Positions 7,755 to 17,213 of a DNA stretch of 64,000 nt are shown piece by piece. The DNA is from Paenibacillus donghaensis (GTDB lineage Bacteria > Bacillota > Bacilli > Paenibacillales > Paenibacillaceae): assembly GCF_002192415.1 (NCBI RefSeq), contig NZ_CP021780.1:6944001-7008000 (forward strand), read 5' to 3'. The translations under genes were made by a program, and so were the position numbers. A model generated the notes under the pieces. The model searched no databases and was not told where the DNA came from. It saw only the letters and a list, made by a program, of their open reading frames with translations. Each line of letters begins with the position of its first letter. The stretch's first letter is position 1.

Positions 7755-8102
7755 ATGCCAGAAGAGTCCAAATCAGATCTTGTAAAACGAATTGGTGAAA
7801 GAATTCGGCGTATGCGTAAAGAAAAGCAGTTATCCCAAGAACAGCTCACAGAGCTATCTGGGTTACATACAAATTATGTTGGACAAGTAGAGCGCGGAGA
7901 GAAGAACGTGACTCTTGAAACATTGGAGAAGGTTGTTTTAGGGTTGGGTATTTCTTTGGAGGAGTTATTTCGATATGTTGGTCCAATGGAAAAGAAAGAT
8001 GCTCTGAGCGAAATTGTGGAGTTGCTGGTTGATCGGCCGGTGGAGGATCAGAGAATGGCGTTGAGTTTGTTGAAGACTGTGACTACTTGGGGAGATAAGT
8101 AA
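7755..8102 (+). CDS. XRE-family transcriptional regulator
   Basis: A 115-aa repressor-like protein. HTH_3 domain at residues 11-66: IGERIRRMRKEKQLSQEQL, then LSGLHTNYVGQVERGEKN. The C-terminal helical region includes SLEELFRYVGPMEKKDA and a short tail, perhaps a dimer interface. Start after GAGGTGAG. It is closely related to the regulator at 36614 (same HTNYVGQVERGEKN and SLEELFRY strings, same length), so the two probably read similar operators. It stands alone in the att-3/att-4 segment. Confidence 0.85.
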   Translation: MPEESKSDLVKRIGERIRRMRKEKQLSQEQLTELSGLHTNYVGQVERGEKNVTLETLEKVVLGLGISLEELFRYVGPMEKKDALSEIVELLVDRPVEDQRMALSLLKTVTTWGDK

Positions 8103-8214
8103 AAGGTATGTGTATTTAAAAACAAGTTAACATTTATTCTAATAGATTAAACTAGAGTTTTTTCAGAATTGGAATGATTTCATGCTCTCCATATCGAAGT
8201 AATTAGAAAAACGG

Positions 8215-8328
8215 ATGAAGCAGAAACAAGATAGACGAATGTATGAACGCTATCAAACCATTGTTCTGCATGGGCTCAAAGGGATGAGTGTGCAGCAGAT
8301 TGCAGAGATCACCCGGAGAACGCCGTAA
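8215..8328 (+). pseudogene. IS630-type transposase N-terminal remnant
   Basis: A 37-codon frame, MKQKQDRRMYERYQTIVLHG then LKGMSVQQIAEITRRTP, matches the first helix-turn-helix of IS630-family transposases (RYQa-LkG-s-qqIAeitgRs). It stops where the family continues for ~300 residues. No terminal repeats were recognised. Confidence 0.55.
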
Positions 8329-8345
8329 CATCTAAAGAGCGAAAT

Positions 8346-8373
8346 CAAAAGGCACCCATTTGGGTGCCTTTTG
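8346..8373. terminator. bidirectional hairpin terminator
   Basis: CAAAAGGCACCCA / TGGGTGCCTTTTG stem; A and T tracts on both sides. Ends the large SLH gene at 8458 (minus strand). Confidence 0.7.
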
Positions 8374-8457
8374 TTTATTCCAGTGAGTTTTTCTTGTGGT
8401 ATAAATTAGATTGTCGTCAACTTTAACTTCCATACCGGTATCGTATTTGTTGACTCG

Positions 8458-11151
8458 TTACTCTATGTCTAACGAAAAATCAAGACTGATGTTTAGCATG
8501 CGCAAGATCATGAGTAACGACTCAGATCTCGTAGCATTAGCATTCGGTTTAAACAAACCATCATCGGTCCCCTTTACGATACCCATATCAGATAATATAT
8601 TTATCTCCGCCTCTGCCCAATTACCAGAAATATCCTTGAACTTAGCTTCTTTTGCTAAATTGGGGTTAATTACTGCGGAAAGCATAGCCGCTATTTCTGC
8701 TCTAGTAATAGTCTTATTCGGTTTGAATGTTCCATCCAAGTAACCGATGGTAATACCACTAGCTTTTAATCTAGATATTGCATCTGATGCCCAGTGATCC
8801 TTAACATCTTTGAAATTGGACTTGTCTGTAACTTCTAGACCAAGCGCTTTTAATAGCATAGTCGCAAATTCTGCTCTTGTTACCGCGGCATCCGCATGGA
8901 ATGAACCATCATCATACCCCGTAATAATTCCAAGCTTAGTCGCTACTTCGACTGCTTTAGCGTTTGGATCGCCCTTAGTTACATCCTTGAATTCTAGCAC
9001 AGGTGCAGATTTTGCCTTTTCTGCAATAGCCTTAACAACATCAAGATCAACCTTTTCGTTGTAGAATGGTGCTGTTGTTGTTGGTGGTGCTGTTGTTGGT
9101 GCTGCTGTTGTTGGTGCTATTGTTGGCGCTGTTGTTGGTGCTATTGTTGGTGCTGTTGTTGTTGGTGCTGTTGTTGGTGCTGTTGTTGTTGGTGCTATTG
9201 TTGGCGCTGTTGTTGGTGCTATTGTTGGCGCTGTTGTTGGTGCTGTTGTTGGTGCTGTTGTTGTTGGTGCTATTGTTGGCGCTGTTGTTGGTGCTGTTGT
9301 TGTTGGTGCTATTGTTGGCGTTGGTGTTGGTGTTGGTGTTGGTGTTGGTGCTATTGTTGGTGTTGGTGTTGGTGCGGCCTCCAAGGTTACAAAAACTGCG
9401 TAATTTTTAGTAGAGACATCTGCCGCAGTAACAGTATATATTACACTGTTAGTAAAGTTCTGAGCCGATACACCTGATGTTTGGGTGACACCGCCAACTT
9501 TAACAGTAGTTCCAGTTGTGATGAAGGTTGGCACAAGTGTAGTTACATCTGTCCCGTAAGGTAATTCAATACTATAAGTATCACCATCGATATTGGCATA
9601 AGTACCAGCCACCCCATTGATGGAGAATGAGGTTATATCTTTCGCAGGATTCAAAGCCCTATTTATGATCAGTGTATAAGGGATAATTGAATTCTCGGAG
9701 TCTATAGCATTGATAATTGGAGATAGACTTAAATTAGATTCCGTAACACCTGATTGTTGGACAATTCCATTGATTTCAAGGCGGTCTCCCGTTGTAACGT
9801 GTACAGCCTTTGTTAAACCTAGATCAGTTCCATAGGGAATATCAAATGAGATTGTTTTATTAACCGAATTGATCACTCCAGTCGCATGAATGGGGTAAAT
9901 TAGATCGTATGAAAGCAGTTGATTGGCCATGACCACTGTCACCAAATAACTTTGTGTTAACCCATTCTCTGCAGAAACAGTATACGTTAACGGGTTAGTA
10001 AAATCGTTTACCGTATACCCCGAACTTTGAATATCTTCTCCAATTCTTACTTTATTACCATTTGTTGTAAACGATGCAATTTGATTATGGCGTGCAACTC
10101 CCGCAGGTAACACAACAGATATGGTATGAGAAGCTTCATCCACGGTACCCTCTACACCAGCAATGCTAAAAGTCAGCATTTCTTTGGTTATACTTGCATC
10201 TTGAGGCGCAACTTGTACAGTAACTGTATAGGTTTGAGACCCACCTGCTTCATCATAAACGGTATAGGTAGTTTGCGATGAGAAATTAGAGACTTCCTCT
10301 CCACTAATTTGCTGTATTCCATTAACATAGACTCCACTACCAGTGGACATAAAAACAGGCACTAATGATGCCCGGTCTGTTCCGTAGGGAACCGTAAGAG
10401 ATATCGTATGATTCATCTCATCAATAACCCCGATTGAAGAATGTGAAGCCAACCCGAAATAAGTAATTTCTTTGGCAGTACTAAGCACTCTTTGTATATT
10501 AACAGTAACCACATAGTTGCGTGTGCTACCATCCAACGCTACAACTGTATACGTCAAAGGTTGTGTGAAATCCTGAGGGGTGCCACCACTTGTTTGAACA
10601 ACGTCATTTACTTTTACTTTAGCTGCACCTTCATCTGTAGTAAACGTAGGCATTAAGTTAGTTACATCTGTACCTTGCGGAACGGTAAGAAAGATCGCAA
10701 AGGCTTCGTCGTCGATAAAACCCGTAGCTGCAGGATTAGATAAATTAAAAGAAAGTATGGACTTTAAGTTACTTGGTCCGATGGTTACCGTTACCGTGTA
10801 AACCTGACTACTGTTATCCTCAGCAACAACAGTTAACGCTACAGGACTAGAATAATTCGTACGCGTAACAGAACTAGTATGATTAAGAACTGATGCACCG
10901 TCAGAAACTGAAAAGACTTCAAACATGTTATTAACGGCCGAACGATAAGGAACGACAACCTGGATTGTATGATTCTCGTTATCAACGATACCGAGATTAC
11001 CTTCTACTGAAAAAGAAAGGAATTCCTTTGATGAACTTGCAGTACTCGCAAAAATAGTCTGTGGAAACAAACTTAATAATAGGCTTAAGACGAGAACTAC
11101 TGATGCGGTACTTTTAAATTTCCTTAGCAAACTTGTCAACCTCCGTTTCAC
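8458..11151 (-). CDS. S-layer-type surface protein: DUF5018 repeats, PT linker, three SLH domains
   Basis: An 897-aa exported wall-bound protein. Signal peptide at residues 1-35 (VVLVLSLLLSLFPQTIFAS). Six to seven beta-sandwich repeats of ~85 aa follow (ITSFSINGVAGTYANIDGDT, VPYGTDVTTLVPTF, TVKVGGVTQTSGV; DUF5018-like), to about residue 600. Next is a low-complexity PT/API linker (~600-690), then three SLH domains (FKDVTKGDPNAKAVEVATKL, YDDGSFHADAAVTRAEFATM, FKDVKDHWASDAISRLKASG). SLH domains bind pyruvylated wall polymer, so the repeats project outward. The annotated start is a GTG; a TTG near 11133 is better placed after CGGAGG and keeps the signal peptide. Adhesion or coat role is inferred. 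Confidence 0.85.
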   Translation of the reverse strand: MKRRLTSLLRKFKSTASVVLVLSLLLSLFPQTIFASTASSSKEFLSFSVEGNLGIVDNENHTIQVVVPYRSAVNNMFEVFSVSDGASVLNHTSSVTRTNYSSPVALTVVAEDNSSQVYTVTVTIGPSNLKSILSFNLSNPAATGFIDDEAFAIFLTVPQGTDVTNLMPTFTTDEGAAKVKVNDVVQTSGGTPQDFTQPLTYTVVALDGSTRNYVVTVNIQRVLSTAKEITYFGLASHSSIGVIDEMNHTISLTVPYGTDRASLVPVFMSTGSGVYVNGIQQISGEEVSNFSSQTTYTVYDEAGGSQTYTVTVQVAPQDASITKEMLTFSIAGVEGTVDEASHTISVVLPAGVARHNQIASFTTNGNKVRIGEDIQSSGYTVNDFTNPLTYTVSAENGLTQSYLVTVVMANQLLSYDLIYPIHATGVINSVNKTISFDIPYGTDLGLTKAVHVTTGDRLEINGIVQQSGVTESNLSLSPIINAIDSENSIIPYTLIINRALNPAKDITSFSINGVAGTYANIDGDTYSIELPYGTDVTTLVPTFITTGTTVKVGGVTQTSGVSAQNFTNSVIYTVTAADVSTKNYAVFVTLEAAPTPTPTIAPTPTPTPTPTPTIAPTTTAPTTAPTIAPTTTAPTTAPTTAPTIAPTTAPTIAPTTTAPTTAPTTTAPTIAPTTAPTIAPTTAAPTTAPPTTTAPFYNEKVDLDVVKAIAEKAKSAPVLEFKDVTKGDPNAKAVEVATKLGIITGYDDGSFHADAAVTRAEFATMLLKALGLEVTDKSNFKDVKDHWASDAISRLKASGITIGYLDGTFKPNKTITRAEIAAMLSAVINPNLAKEAKFKDISGNWAEAEINILSDMGIVKGTDDGLFKPNANATRSESLLMILRMLNISLDFSLDIE
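9066..9372 (-). repeat. low-complexity PT-linker repeat
   Basis: About 300 bp of GGTGCTGTTGTT / GGTGCTATTGTT nonamer-type repeats encoding API/APTT units within the SLH protein. Such tracts change length by slippage; the opposite-strand leucine-rich frame is a shadow. Confidence 0.85.
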
Positions 11152-11435
11152 CTTTGATAAATCTGAGTTGGTATAGCTATAGCCTTGATTGGCAGAATGG
11201 ACTCTGCTTAGATATTCAGCTATAGTTACTTCAATTTATTAATTCTACAAATTTAGACAAAATCCTCTTTCAAATGAACCTCCTCTCGTAATGGGGAAGT
11301 ACACAATAAATATGCTCCGTCTTAATAGGGGCCAACTTACCCGGCTTAGGCAAGCGAGGGGAGAATTGCTTAGCTATATTCCATAATAGGAATGATACTT
11401 TCCCCACGTTTTTTATTTACTGTAAAAAACGTATT
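11152..11435. other. intergenic region upstream of the SLH gene
   Basis: 284 bp between the SLH gene (leftward) and the nitrilase 3' end. It should hold the SLH promoter and a long 5' leader. I see short inverted stretches (GGGGCC..GGCTTAGGC) but no riboswitch class I can name. Confidence 0.4.
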
Positions 11436-12226
11436 TTATATCTGTTCCAGTTGCTCTTGTAATTCCTCGCTGGAAATATAGAATCCCTTCTGACTTCCCG
11501 TTGCTGTAACGGCATCTTGCGGACTTTGGTTAAAAATAACCCTGCATACGCTCGGCTTGGAATAGTGGCCTGTCGGATCTATATAGTATTTACTTGTAAT
11601 AATATTATTCAAATCAATTTCGGCATAAGCGATTCCTTCCAGTTCTCTTGGTATCGGCTCTGAGACAATGAGACCATTAGGACTGATAATACCGGCATGG
11701 CCTTCGCCGATAGTCTGTGGTACGCCTCCCAGCATTGCAGACCTCCAACTCTTCCGAGTTCAGCAGTAGCAAATACAGGCATCATGGAGCTGTCTCCCTC
11801 GCCCCAGATGGTTCGTTCACCTATCGTAGGCTTGACTTTTCTATGCTTACCCATCAAATTCCCCTTATTGTCAAACCATAGTTGCGTTAAGTAGAGCGAA
11901 CCTCCATCTTTTTCGGTCACGGAGATAGAAACATAGATATCATTGTTTTTGGCGGCGGCACTCAGCTTAGATACAGTCGAACCTGGAATTTCCACACTGT
12001 TTTTATAGAAACGTTCCCAATATTTCATACCATACATAATGGGGTCACCATGTAAAATCCACCATGGATAGCCTGGCAGGAAGGCTTCCGGAAATGCAAT
12101 GATTTTCGCACCATTACCCGCTGCTTCCTCAATGAGTCTACATGCCTTCTCAGTAGAAGCCTCCAGATCCAGCCATACTGGAGCTGCCTGTACTGCTGCC
12201 GCCTTATATTTAGGGTAATCCATCAT
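11436..12226 (-). pseudogene. nitrilase with internal deletion and frameshift
   Basis: The 5' part (from 12226, after GAGGAGG) encodes a nitrilase: AAAVQAAPVWLDLEAS, catalytic Glu in FPEAFLPGYPWW, Lys in KHRKVKPTIGER, and the nucleophile Cys in GGLQCWEAY. Right after CWEA the frame changes, and the next coding block (GEGHAGIISPNGLIVSEP, FNQSP) is in another frame. Between them about 80-90 residues of the usual ~320 are missing, including the segment after the catalytic Cys needed for the fold. So the enzyme is probably inactive, although all three catalytic residues remain. It lies divergently from a broken AraC gene that was probably its activator. Confidence 0.8.
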
Positions 12227-12528
12227 TATTCTTCCTCCTCAAATTTTATCTTTATCGGTTCTTCTGGTTACATTATATTTCTAACACATGTCATATTCTT
12301 GTCCATAAGCGAAGGCCGCCTTGCCTATTAGTGCACAACGAATGAAAAAAACACAAGAAACCTGACATTCATTTAATAAAAAACCGTTTTCCGTATGGCC
12401 AGAAACGATAATTATCAAACGACACCCCATATATGTTACATTTAATTACTATACGTGTAATTAATTGTGTTGACTCAACTCCTCTCCTTTCATATAATTT
12501 TCATAGCTTATAGATTGGGGGAGTTAGA
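12227..12528. promoter_or_regulatory. divergent promoter region, nitrilase / AraC
   Basis: 302 bp between two divergent genes. It is AT-rich around 12420-12500 (for example TTACATTTAATTACTATACG) and must hold both promoters. No clear paired operator is visible. Confidence 0.35.
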
Positions 12529-13290
12529 GTGCAAACTATCTTGACAGCGGATCAGGTAGAGGAACAGGAACGTTTTGCATATTGGCGGGAAATGGCCTGT
12601 GACGTATTTGTACAGCTTGATGCATCCAGACTCTCCCGTCAGACCTTCACAGGACGGATGGAAATCGGTTCTCTGGAGGACATTCAAATTTCTGAAGTGT
12701 CAGCGGATCCCCAGCACATTGTTCGCTCGAAGCACCATATTGACAACTCCGGGGAAGACTTTTTTCTCGTCAATTTACAAATTGCAGGTAAAGGCTATAC
12801 TGAGCAGGATCAGCGTGAGGCTAGCCTTCAGCCTGGTGACTTTGTCCTATATGACAGTACCAGACCGTACATTCTGCATTTTGAGCAACCGTTTCAACAA
12901 ATTGTTTTCCAGTTCCCCCGCTCCCTGCTGCTTTCACGCTGCCGTCAGGCAGAACAGATGACATCAGTCCGTATTCCTGGAATGCAGCATCCGGTTAGCG
13001 CTATGGTATCCACATTAATGAGAACAGTAGCTGCCTCCTATCTCTATCTTGACTCTATAACCCGGATGCGTGTAGTCGAAAGCACGCTGGATTTGCTGGC
13101 AACCTCGTTAAGCACAATCTCCAATGTCAAGCTGGATGAGATCAGCTCCGCAGCCAATATCCACCGTGCGGGCGCCCTGGCATTCATCACCGCCCACTTT
13201 AGCCGTATTTTCAAGCAATATTTTGGAGTAAGTCCGTCGGAATATCGCACCGCCGTTTTGAACCCATCCGGAATACAGAAGCGATCTTAA
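12529..13290 (+). pseudogene. AraC-family (FeaR-like) regulator lacking its HTH
   Basis: A GTG start after GGGGGAG. Residues 1-190 are the AraC_binding_2 ligand domain (ERFAYWREMACDVFVQLDAS, ADPQHIVRSKHHI, LQPGDFVLYDSTRPYILHF). The C-terminus jumps from RAGALAFITAH directly to FSRIFKQYFGVSPSEYR. In intact relatives about 60 residues with the first HTH and most of the second lie between these. The reading frame survives, giving a 253-aa protein (usual ~310), but without the DNA-binding helices it cannot act as an AraC activator. Confidence 0.75.
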
Positions 13291-13331
13291 TCTTTATTTT
13301 CCAGTAGATTTGTATGCAAGCAAAAAGATGG

Positions 13332-13371
13332 GGCTGTCCCATAAGCCATGAAATGGCTGCTTGGGACAGCC
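13332..13371 (+). terminator. rho-independent terminator
   Basis: GGCTGTCCCA ... TGGGACAGCC with nested AGCCAT/ATGGCT stem, followed by TTTGTTTT; ends the AraC-type gene. Confidence 0.7.
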
Positions 13372-13503
13372 TTTGTTTTCCGTTTTGGTGCCTTTCGCAG
13401 GTGAATTTGCCTGTAGATGATAAGCGTTTCATCATATTTTTTTAAATAAATTCCTTTAATAATATTTACTACGCTTCACGAAAGATCTAATCTCAACGTA
13501 ATA

Positions 13504-14916
13504 CTAATTAAACCAAGCGCGGTGCAGGACATGGACCCCCTTTACGATATCCTCAATGCTCAACCCGCCAAAGCCGATTTGAACCATCGATGTTTCGACT
13601 TGGGATGACTGCGCCCAAAAGGGGGACACGGCGTAAACCCTCACTCCTTCTTGCACTGCAGCCTGAATTAGTTCAGCCTCATCCATCCCGTTAAGTACAC
13701 GCAATAAAATATGAAGTCCAGCATCCTGGCCGATCATGATAGTCTGTTCACCCATCAACTCCCGGATTGTCCCAATCAGCACGGATTGCTTTTTATGATA
13801 TACATTGCGCATCTTACGAATATGGGCTTCCCAATGCCCATTTTTCATAAACAGCTCCAGCGTCTTTTGATGAAACCAAGACACTGTTTGATCATATAAT
13901 CGATAGTTATGCTTCTTATGAAGCTCCAGCAATGGTGGAGGAAGCACCATATAGGCAATGCGTAGAGAGGGGAGGAGACATTTGGAGAAAGTTCCTAGAT
14001 AGACGGTACGATGATCGGTATCCAAACTCTGTAAAGAAGGGATTGGTTTGCCGACATACCGGAACTCGCTGTCATAATCATCCTCGATAATAATGCCGTC
14101 TTGCTCTTCTGCCCATTTCAACAATTGCATTCTCTTGGCGAACGGCATGACCATCCCGTATGGGAACTGGTGAGAGGGGGTAATATAGACAATTCTGGAT
14201 TTACTCTCATACAACTTGTGAATGTTAAGCCCATCTTTATCCAGTTGAATGGGAATTACGCTGAATCCATGATGTTGGAAAATGGTCCTAGCACCATCAT
14301 AGCCTGGTTCCTCCATTCCAATGCTATTGCCTCTTGCATCCACTAACCCGGATAGCACACCAAGCAGATGTTGAATGCCTGCTCCAATCATAATTTGATC
14401 AGGCGAGCAGTTTACCCCTCTCGAATCGTACAAATACTTAGCAATTTCAATACGTAGCTCATACTCCCCCTGAGGATCGCCATAAGTGAACAACGCCGCT
14501 TGTTTCGGTTGTAAGCATTGATTGGATAACTTGCGCCAGGTAGTAAGCGGAAAGTGTTCGACATCCACGTCGCCATATCGAAAATCATATTGAACCACAG
14601 TACGATCCTGCTTGACTATTTCAATGGGCTTTTTACTCCCTGAATATGGAACAGGCAGTTTTTCCAGTTTCAATTCAATGACAAATATTCCGCTCCTCGG
14701 CTTGCTTTCAACATAGCCTTCGGCGATCAACTGTTGATAGGCTAATTCTATCGTATTGCGGCTGATATGGAGATGGGATGAAAGCGTACGAATGGAAGGT
14801 AAACGTGTCCTAGCAGCCAGCTTGCCTCGAATAATATCTTTTTTGATATGTTGATATAGCTGAAAATATAATGATTTATCAGAATTTTTATCCAGTAGCA
14901 GTGTCATGTCAATCAT
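13504..14916 (-). CDS. MocR/PdxR-type regulator (GntR wHTH + aminotransferase fold)
   Basis: A 470-aa regulator. Residues 1-75 form the GntR winged helix (LYFQLYQHIKKDIIRGKLAA, LPSIRTLSSHLHISRNTIEL AY). From ~110 it has a fold-type I PLP aminotransferase domain: GAGIQHLLGVLSGLVD, EEPGYDGART, YITPSHQFPYGMVM, IEDDYDSEFRY and the PLP lysine in GTFSKCLLPSLRIAYM. MocR proteins sense PLP or amino compounds and act on divergent genes. The start at 14916 follows GAGGAGG by 6 nt. It is divergent from the LLM oxidoreductase at 15125, its likely target. Confidence 0.85.
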   Translation of the reverse strand: MIDMTLLLDKNSDKSLYFQLYQHIKKDIIRGKLAARTRLPSIRTLSSHLHISRNTIELAYQQLIAEGYVESKPRSGIFVIELKLEKLPVPYSGSKKPIEIVKQDRTVVQYDFRYGDVDVEHFPLTTWRKLSNQCLQPKQAALFTYGDPQGEYELRIEIAKYLYDSRGVNCSPDQIMIGAGIQHLLGVLSGLVDARGNSIGMEEPGYDGARTIFQHHGFSVIPIQLDKDGLNIHKLYESKSRIVYITPSHQFPYGMVMPFAKRMQLLKWAEEQDGIIIEDDYDSEFRYVGKPIPSLQSLDTDHRTVYLGTFSKCLLPSLRIAYMVLPPPLLELHKKHNYRLYDQTVSWFHQKTLELFMKNGHWEAHIRKMRNVYHKKQSVLIGTIRELMGEQTIMIGQDAGLHILLRVLNGMDEAELIQAAVQEGVRVYAVSPFWAQSSQVETSMVQIGFGGLSIEDIVKGVHVLHRAWFN

Positions 14917-14931
14917 GATAGCCCTCCTCAT

Positions 14932-15124
14932 TATCTAATCTGACCCCATAATATAATCAAGAGTTGTCTCTACCGTCGGGGTCAATTGGCGATTACAATT
15001 ATATCACTTCCATAGGAATGCTTGAATATGAATTTTCTCTCTTAGAGTAGGGGTAAGGAGACAGCAAAATATCGATTCGCAACGTCAGAAGACTGGATTA
15101 CATATTATTTAGGAGCTGAATAAA
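14932..15124. promoter_or_regulatory. divergent promoter region, MocR / LLM oxidoreductase
   Basis: About 190 bp that would carry both promoters and MocR sites, which are usually direct repeats. No exact repeat pair was found by eye. Confidence 0.3.
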
Positions 15125-16180
15125 TTGGACATGAATCTAAGACACAATGAACGGTTTGAGAAACAAGAGATACCAACTTCAACAAAGGAAAAGTTCATTG
15201 AACATCCCGGTTTTCGTCGTATGTTTGCCCCCGATAAATTGACGATCGGTATATTCTTACCGCTAAAATTCTATGTAGGTCATATGAATGACCTACATGG
15301 ACAGGCTGACATCGTGGAGATGATCGATCAACTGAACTTCTCTGCTGTCTGGGTGCGAGATGTGCCACTGTTTGACCGCGACTTTGGGGATGCTGGACAA
15401 CTCTTCGACCCATTCACCTACTTGGCCTATCTTGCTGCAAGGACCAAAAATGTATCCCTAGCAACGGGTAGCGCAATCTTCACGCTTCGTCATCCCATTG
15501 ATTTGGCGGAATCGGCGTCATCGATTGACGTACTTTCTGGCGGGCGCCTTGTCATGGGCATCGCCTCAGGTGATCGGCCCGCAGAATTCCCGGCTTATGG
15601 AATTGATGCAGACCATCGTGATGTACGCTTCCGAGAAACAATTGAATTCTTTCGTAACCTCATTCGACATCATTCACCATCCATTCAATCCTCTCTTGGA
15701 CAGCTTGAAGGGTTAGAGTTGTTACCTAAGCCTGCAACAGGAGATATTCCGCTCGTTGTGACAGGATCAAGCCGACAAACCCTCGACTGGATTGCGGAGC
15801 ATAGTGACGGTTGGCTCACTTATCCTGAGTCGACTGCAGACAGCTCCGGTCCTCGAAAGCTAGCGCAAAAGATAAGTGCTTGGCGTGAAAAAATACCCGG
15901 CGGGGTGTTCAAGCCACATATGACCAACGAGTGGATTGATCTTGTGGAAGATGTCAATTACCCTAGAACGCCGCTCCGCGGCGGGTATGTTTTGCGTACT
16001 GGACGAGCAGGACTGATTCAGCTTTTGGAGGAGTGGCAAGCATCGGGCGTCAATCATGCGGCGCTTGGGATCCAATTTGGAAACAGGCCTCCTGCGGAAG
16101 TGATTCAAGAGTTGGGGGAGGAAGTGCTACCGCTCTTTCCTACACATACTGGACCAAATCCTCTGTTCTCCAGGTGGTAG
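15125..16180 (+). CDS. LLM-class flavin-dependent oxidoreductase
   Basis: A 351-aa luciferase-like monooxygenase fold. Typical strings: VEMIDQLNFSAVWVRDVPLF, PFTYLAYLAARTKNVSLATG, LAESASSIDVLSGGRLVMGI ASGDRPAEF, the substrate-helix region FRETIEFFRNLIR, and PLVVTGSSRQTLDWIAEHSD. It needs reduced FMN from a partner reductase, and the substrate cannot be told. The start is TTG 9 nt after GGAG (or the ATG two codons on). The position opposite a MocR gene suggests control by that regulator. Confidence 0.8.
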   Translation: MDMNLRHNERFEKQEIPTSTKEKFIEHPGFRRMFAPDKLTIGIFLPLKFYVGHMNDLHGQADIVEMIDQLNFSAVWVRDVPLFDRDFGDAGQLFDPFTYLAYLAARTKNVSLATGSAIFTLRHPIDLAESASSIDVLSGGRLVMGIASGDRPAEFPAYGIDADHRDVRFRETIEFFRNLIRHHSPSIQSSLGQLEGLELLPKPATGDIPLVVTGSSRQTLDWIAEHSDGWLTYPESTADSSGPRKLAQKISAWREKIPGGVFKPHMTNEWIDLVEDVNYPRTPLRGGYVLRTGRAGLIQLLEEWQASGVNHAALGIQFGNRPPAEVIQELGEEVLPLFPTHTGPNPLFSRW

Positions 16181-16295
16181 AGAAGAAATTTCTCCATGCG
16201 ATTCTCATTAGAGATAAGGCACGACTTAATCCTTACCTGGAATAATTACAGGTTTATTGTGAACGTAAGAGTACGTAATTTAACCTAACCTCTGA

Positions 16296-16439
16296 CTTGC
16301 AGGAGAACGTGCAGCAGCCGTTTTTACAGCAGTCCTTGATGCTCTCTCCTTTGAGATGCTGTATGGAGGTTCTGAACGTTCACAGAAAAGGATTAGTGCT
16401 TCATGGTTTGTATATTGGTATGGAATAAAAATAGAGTAA
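16296..16439 (+). pseudogene. possible TetR C-terminal remnant
   Basis: An open frame LAGERAAAVFTAVLDALSFE then SASWFVYWYGIKIE ends 12 bp before the SMR pair. In yvdTSR-type operons a TetR gene precedes the two SMR genes, and this tail has the helical composition expected. There is no start codon, and homology is only suggested. Confidence 0.3.
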
Positions 16440-16451
16440 GGGGAGTTTGAG

Positions 16452-16790
16452 ATGAGACGCAGCTGGGCTTTAGTGTTCATTGGAGCAATAATTGAAGTAT
16501 TATGGGTGATCGGATTAAAACATTCTGATTCGTTGCTTCTATGGATAGGTACTATCGTAGGTATCGGTTTATCTTTTCTATTTGCGGTTCTGGCATGCCT
16601 TAAATTACCGGTGGGAACGGTCTATGCAGTCTTTACAGGCCTCGGAACAACAGGAACCGTTTTGGTAGAGATGTTTGTATTTGGAGAGCCCTTTCAAACA
16701 CTGAAAATCGTTCTAGTTCTTTTATTATTAACAGGTGTGCTAGGACTTAAATTTGTCACTAAAGAGTCTGATGAAAAAGGAGTTGCATAA
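16452..16790 (+). CDS. SMR-family efflux subunit (YvdS/YkkC-type)
   Basis: A 112-aa small multidrug resistance protein with four membrane helices. N-terminus WALVFIGAIIEVLWVIGLKH holds the essential membrane Glu (E14-type), then CLKLPVGTVYAVFTGLGTTG (helix 3) and LLLLTGVLGLKFVTKES. The gene overlaps nothing and ends 2 bp before the second SMR gene, so the two form a heterodimer operon as in YkkCD or YvdSR. Role: proton-driven export of cationic compounds or guanidinium-like molecules. Start after GGGGAG. Confidence 0.85.
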   Translation: MRRSWALVFIGAIIEVLWVIGLKHSDSLLLWIGTIVGIGLSFLFAVLACLKLPVGTVYAVFTGLGTTGTVLVEMFVFGEPFQTLKIVLVLLLLTGVLGLKFVTKESDEKGVA

Positions 16791-16792
16791 CA

Positions 16793-17107
16793 ATGGGCTG
16801 GTTATTCCTTTTAACAGCAGGCTTGTCGGAGGTTGTTGGGGTTACAGGTATGAACCTCATCATTAAGAATAAGAATGCAAAGGCGTATATCGTATTTGCC
16901 ATAGGTTTTTCAATGAGTTTTCTACTCTTAAGTCAAGCTATGCTAACTCTGCCAATGGGGACTGCTTACGCAGTTTGGACAGGAATAGGTACAGTAGGGG
17001 GAGCGCTCGTTGGTATGTTCTTCTATGGCGAGTCCAAAGACTGGAACCGTATTTTGTTTATAACGATGGTATTGACCGCAGCTGTAGGCTTGAAAATGAT
17101 AGCCTAA
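16793..17107 (+). CDS. SMR-family efflux subunit (YvdR/YkkD-type)
   Basis: A 104-aa partner of the preceding SMR protein: MGWLFLLTAGLSEVVGVTGM with the helix-1 Glu, LSQAMLTLPMGTAYAVWTGI (helix 3) and VLTAAVGLKMIA. Four predicted helices. Translation is probably coupled to the upstream gene (2-bp gap). Paired SMR subunits insert with opposite topology and work together. No guanidine riboswitch was seen upstream. Confidence 0.85.
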   Translation: MGWLFLLTAGLSEVVGVTGMNLIIKNKNAKAYIVFAIGFSMSFLLLSQAMLTLPMGTAYAVWTGIGTVGGALVGMFFYGESKDWNRILFITMVLTAAVGLKMIA

Positions 17108-17161
17108 AGTGGGCGCGATATAAATGGAGGGAGGATAATATCCTTCTTCTAAGATTGTAGA

Positions 17162-17193
17162 GAAACCCACGTTTTTTCGAAACGTGGGTTTTC
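17162..17193 (+). terminator. rho-independent terminator of the SMR operon
   Basis: GAAACCCACGTTT-TTTC-type loop-AAACGTGGGTTTTC followed by TTTTTT. Confidence 0.85.
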
Positions 17194-17213
17194 TTTTTTG
17201 TTTCTTTGGGGTA

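Noticed and set aside
9066..9410. Leucine/valine-rich plus-strand frame
   Set aside because: It is the complement of the PT linker repeat in the SLH gene; no ribosome site and extreme composition.
16181..16451. Guanidine-I (ykkC) riboswitch before the SMR pair
   Set aside because: The conserved ykkC motif sequences were not seen; the stretch looks like a truncated TetR gene.
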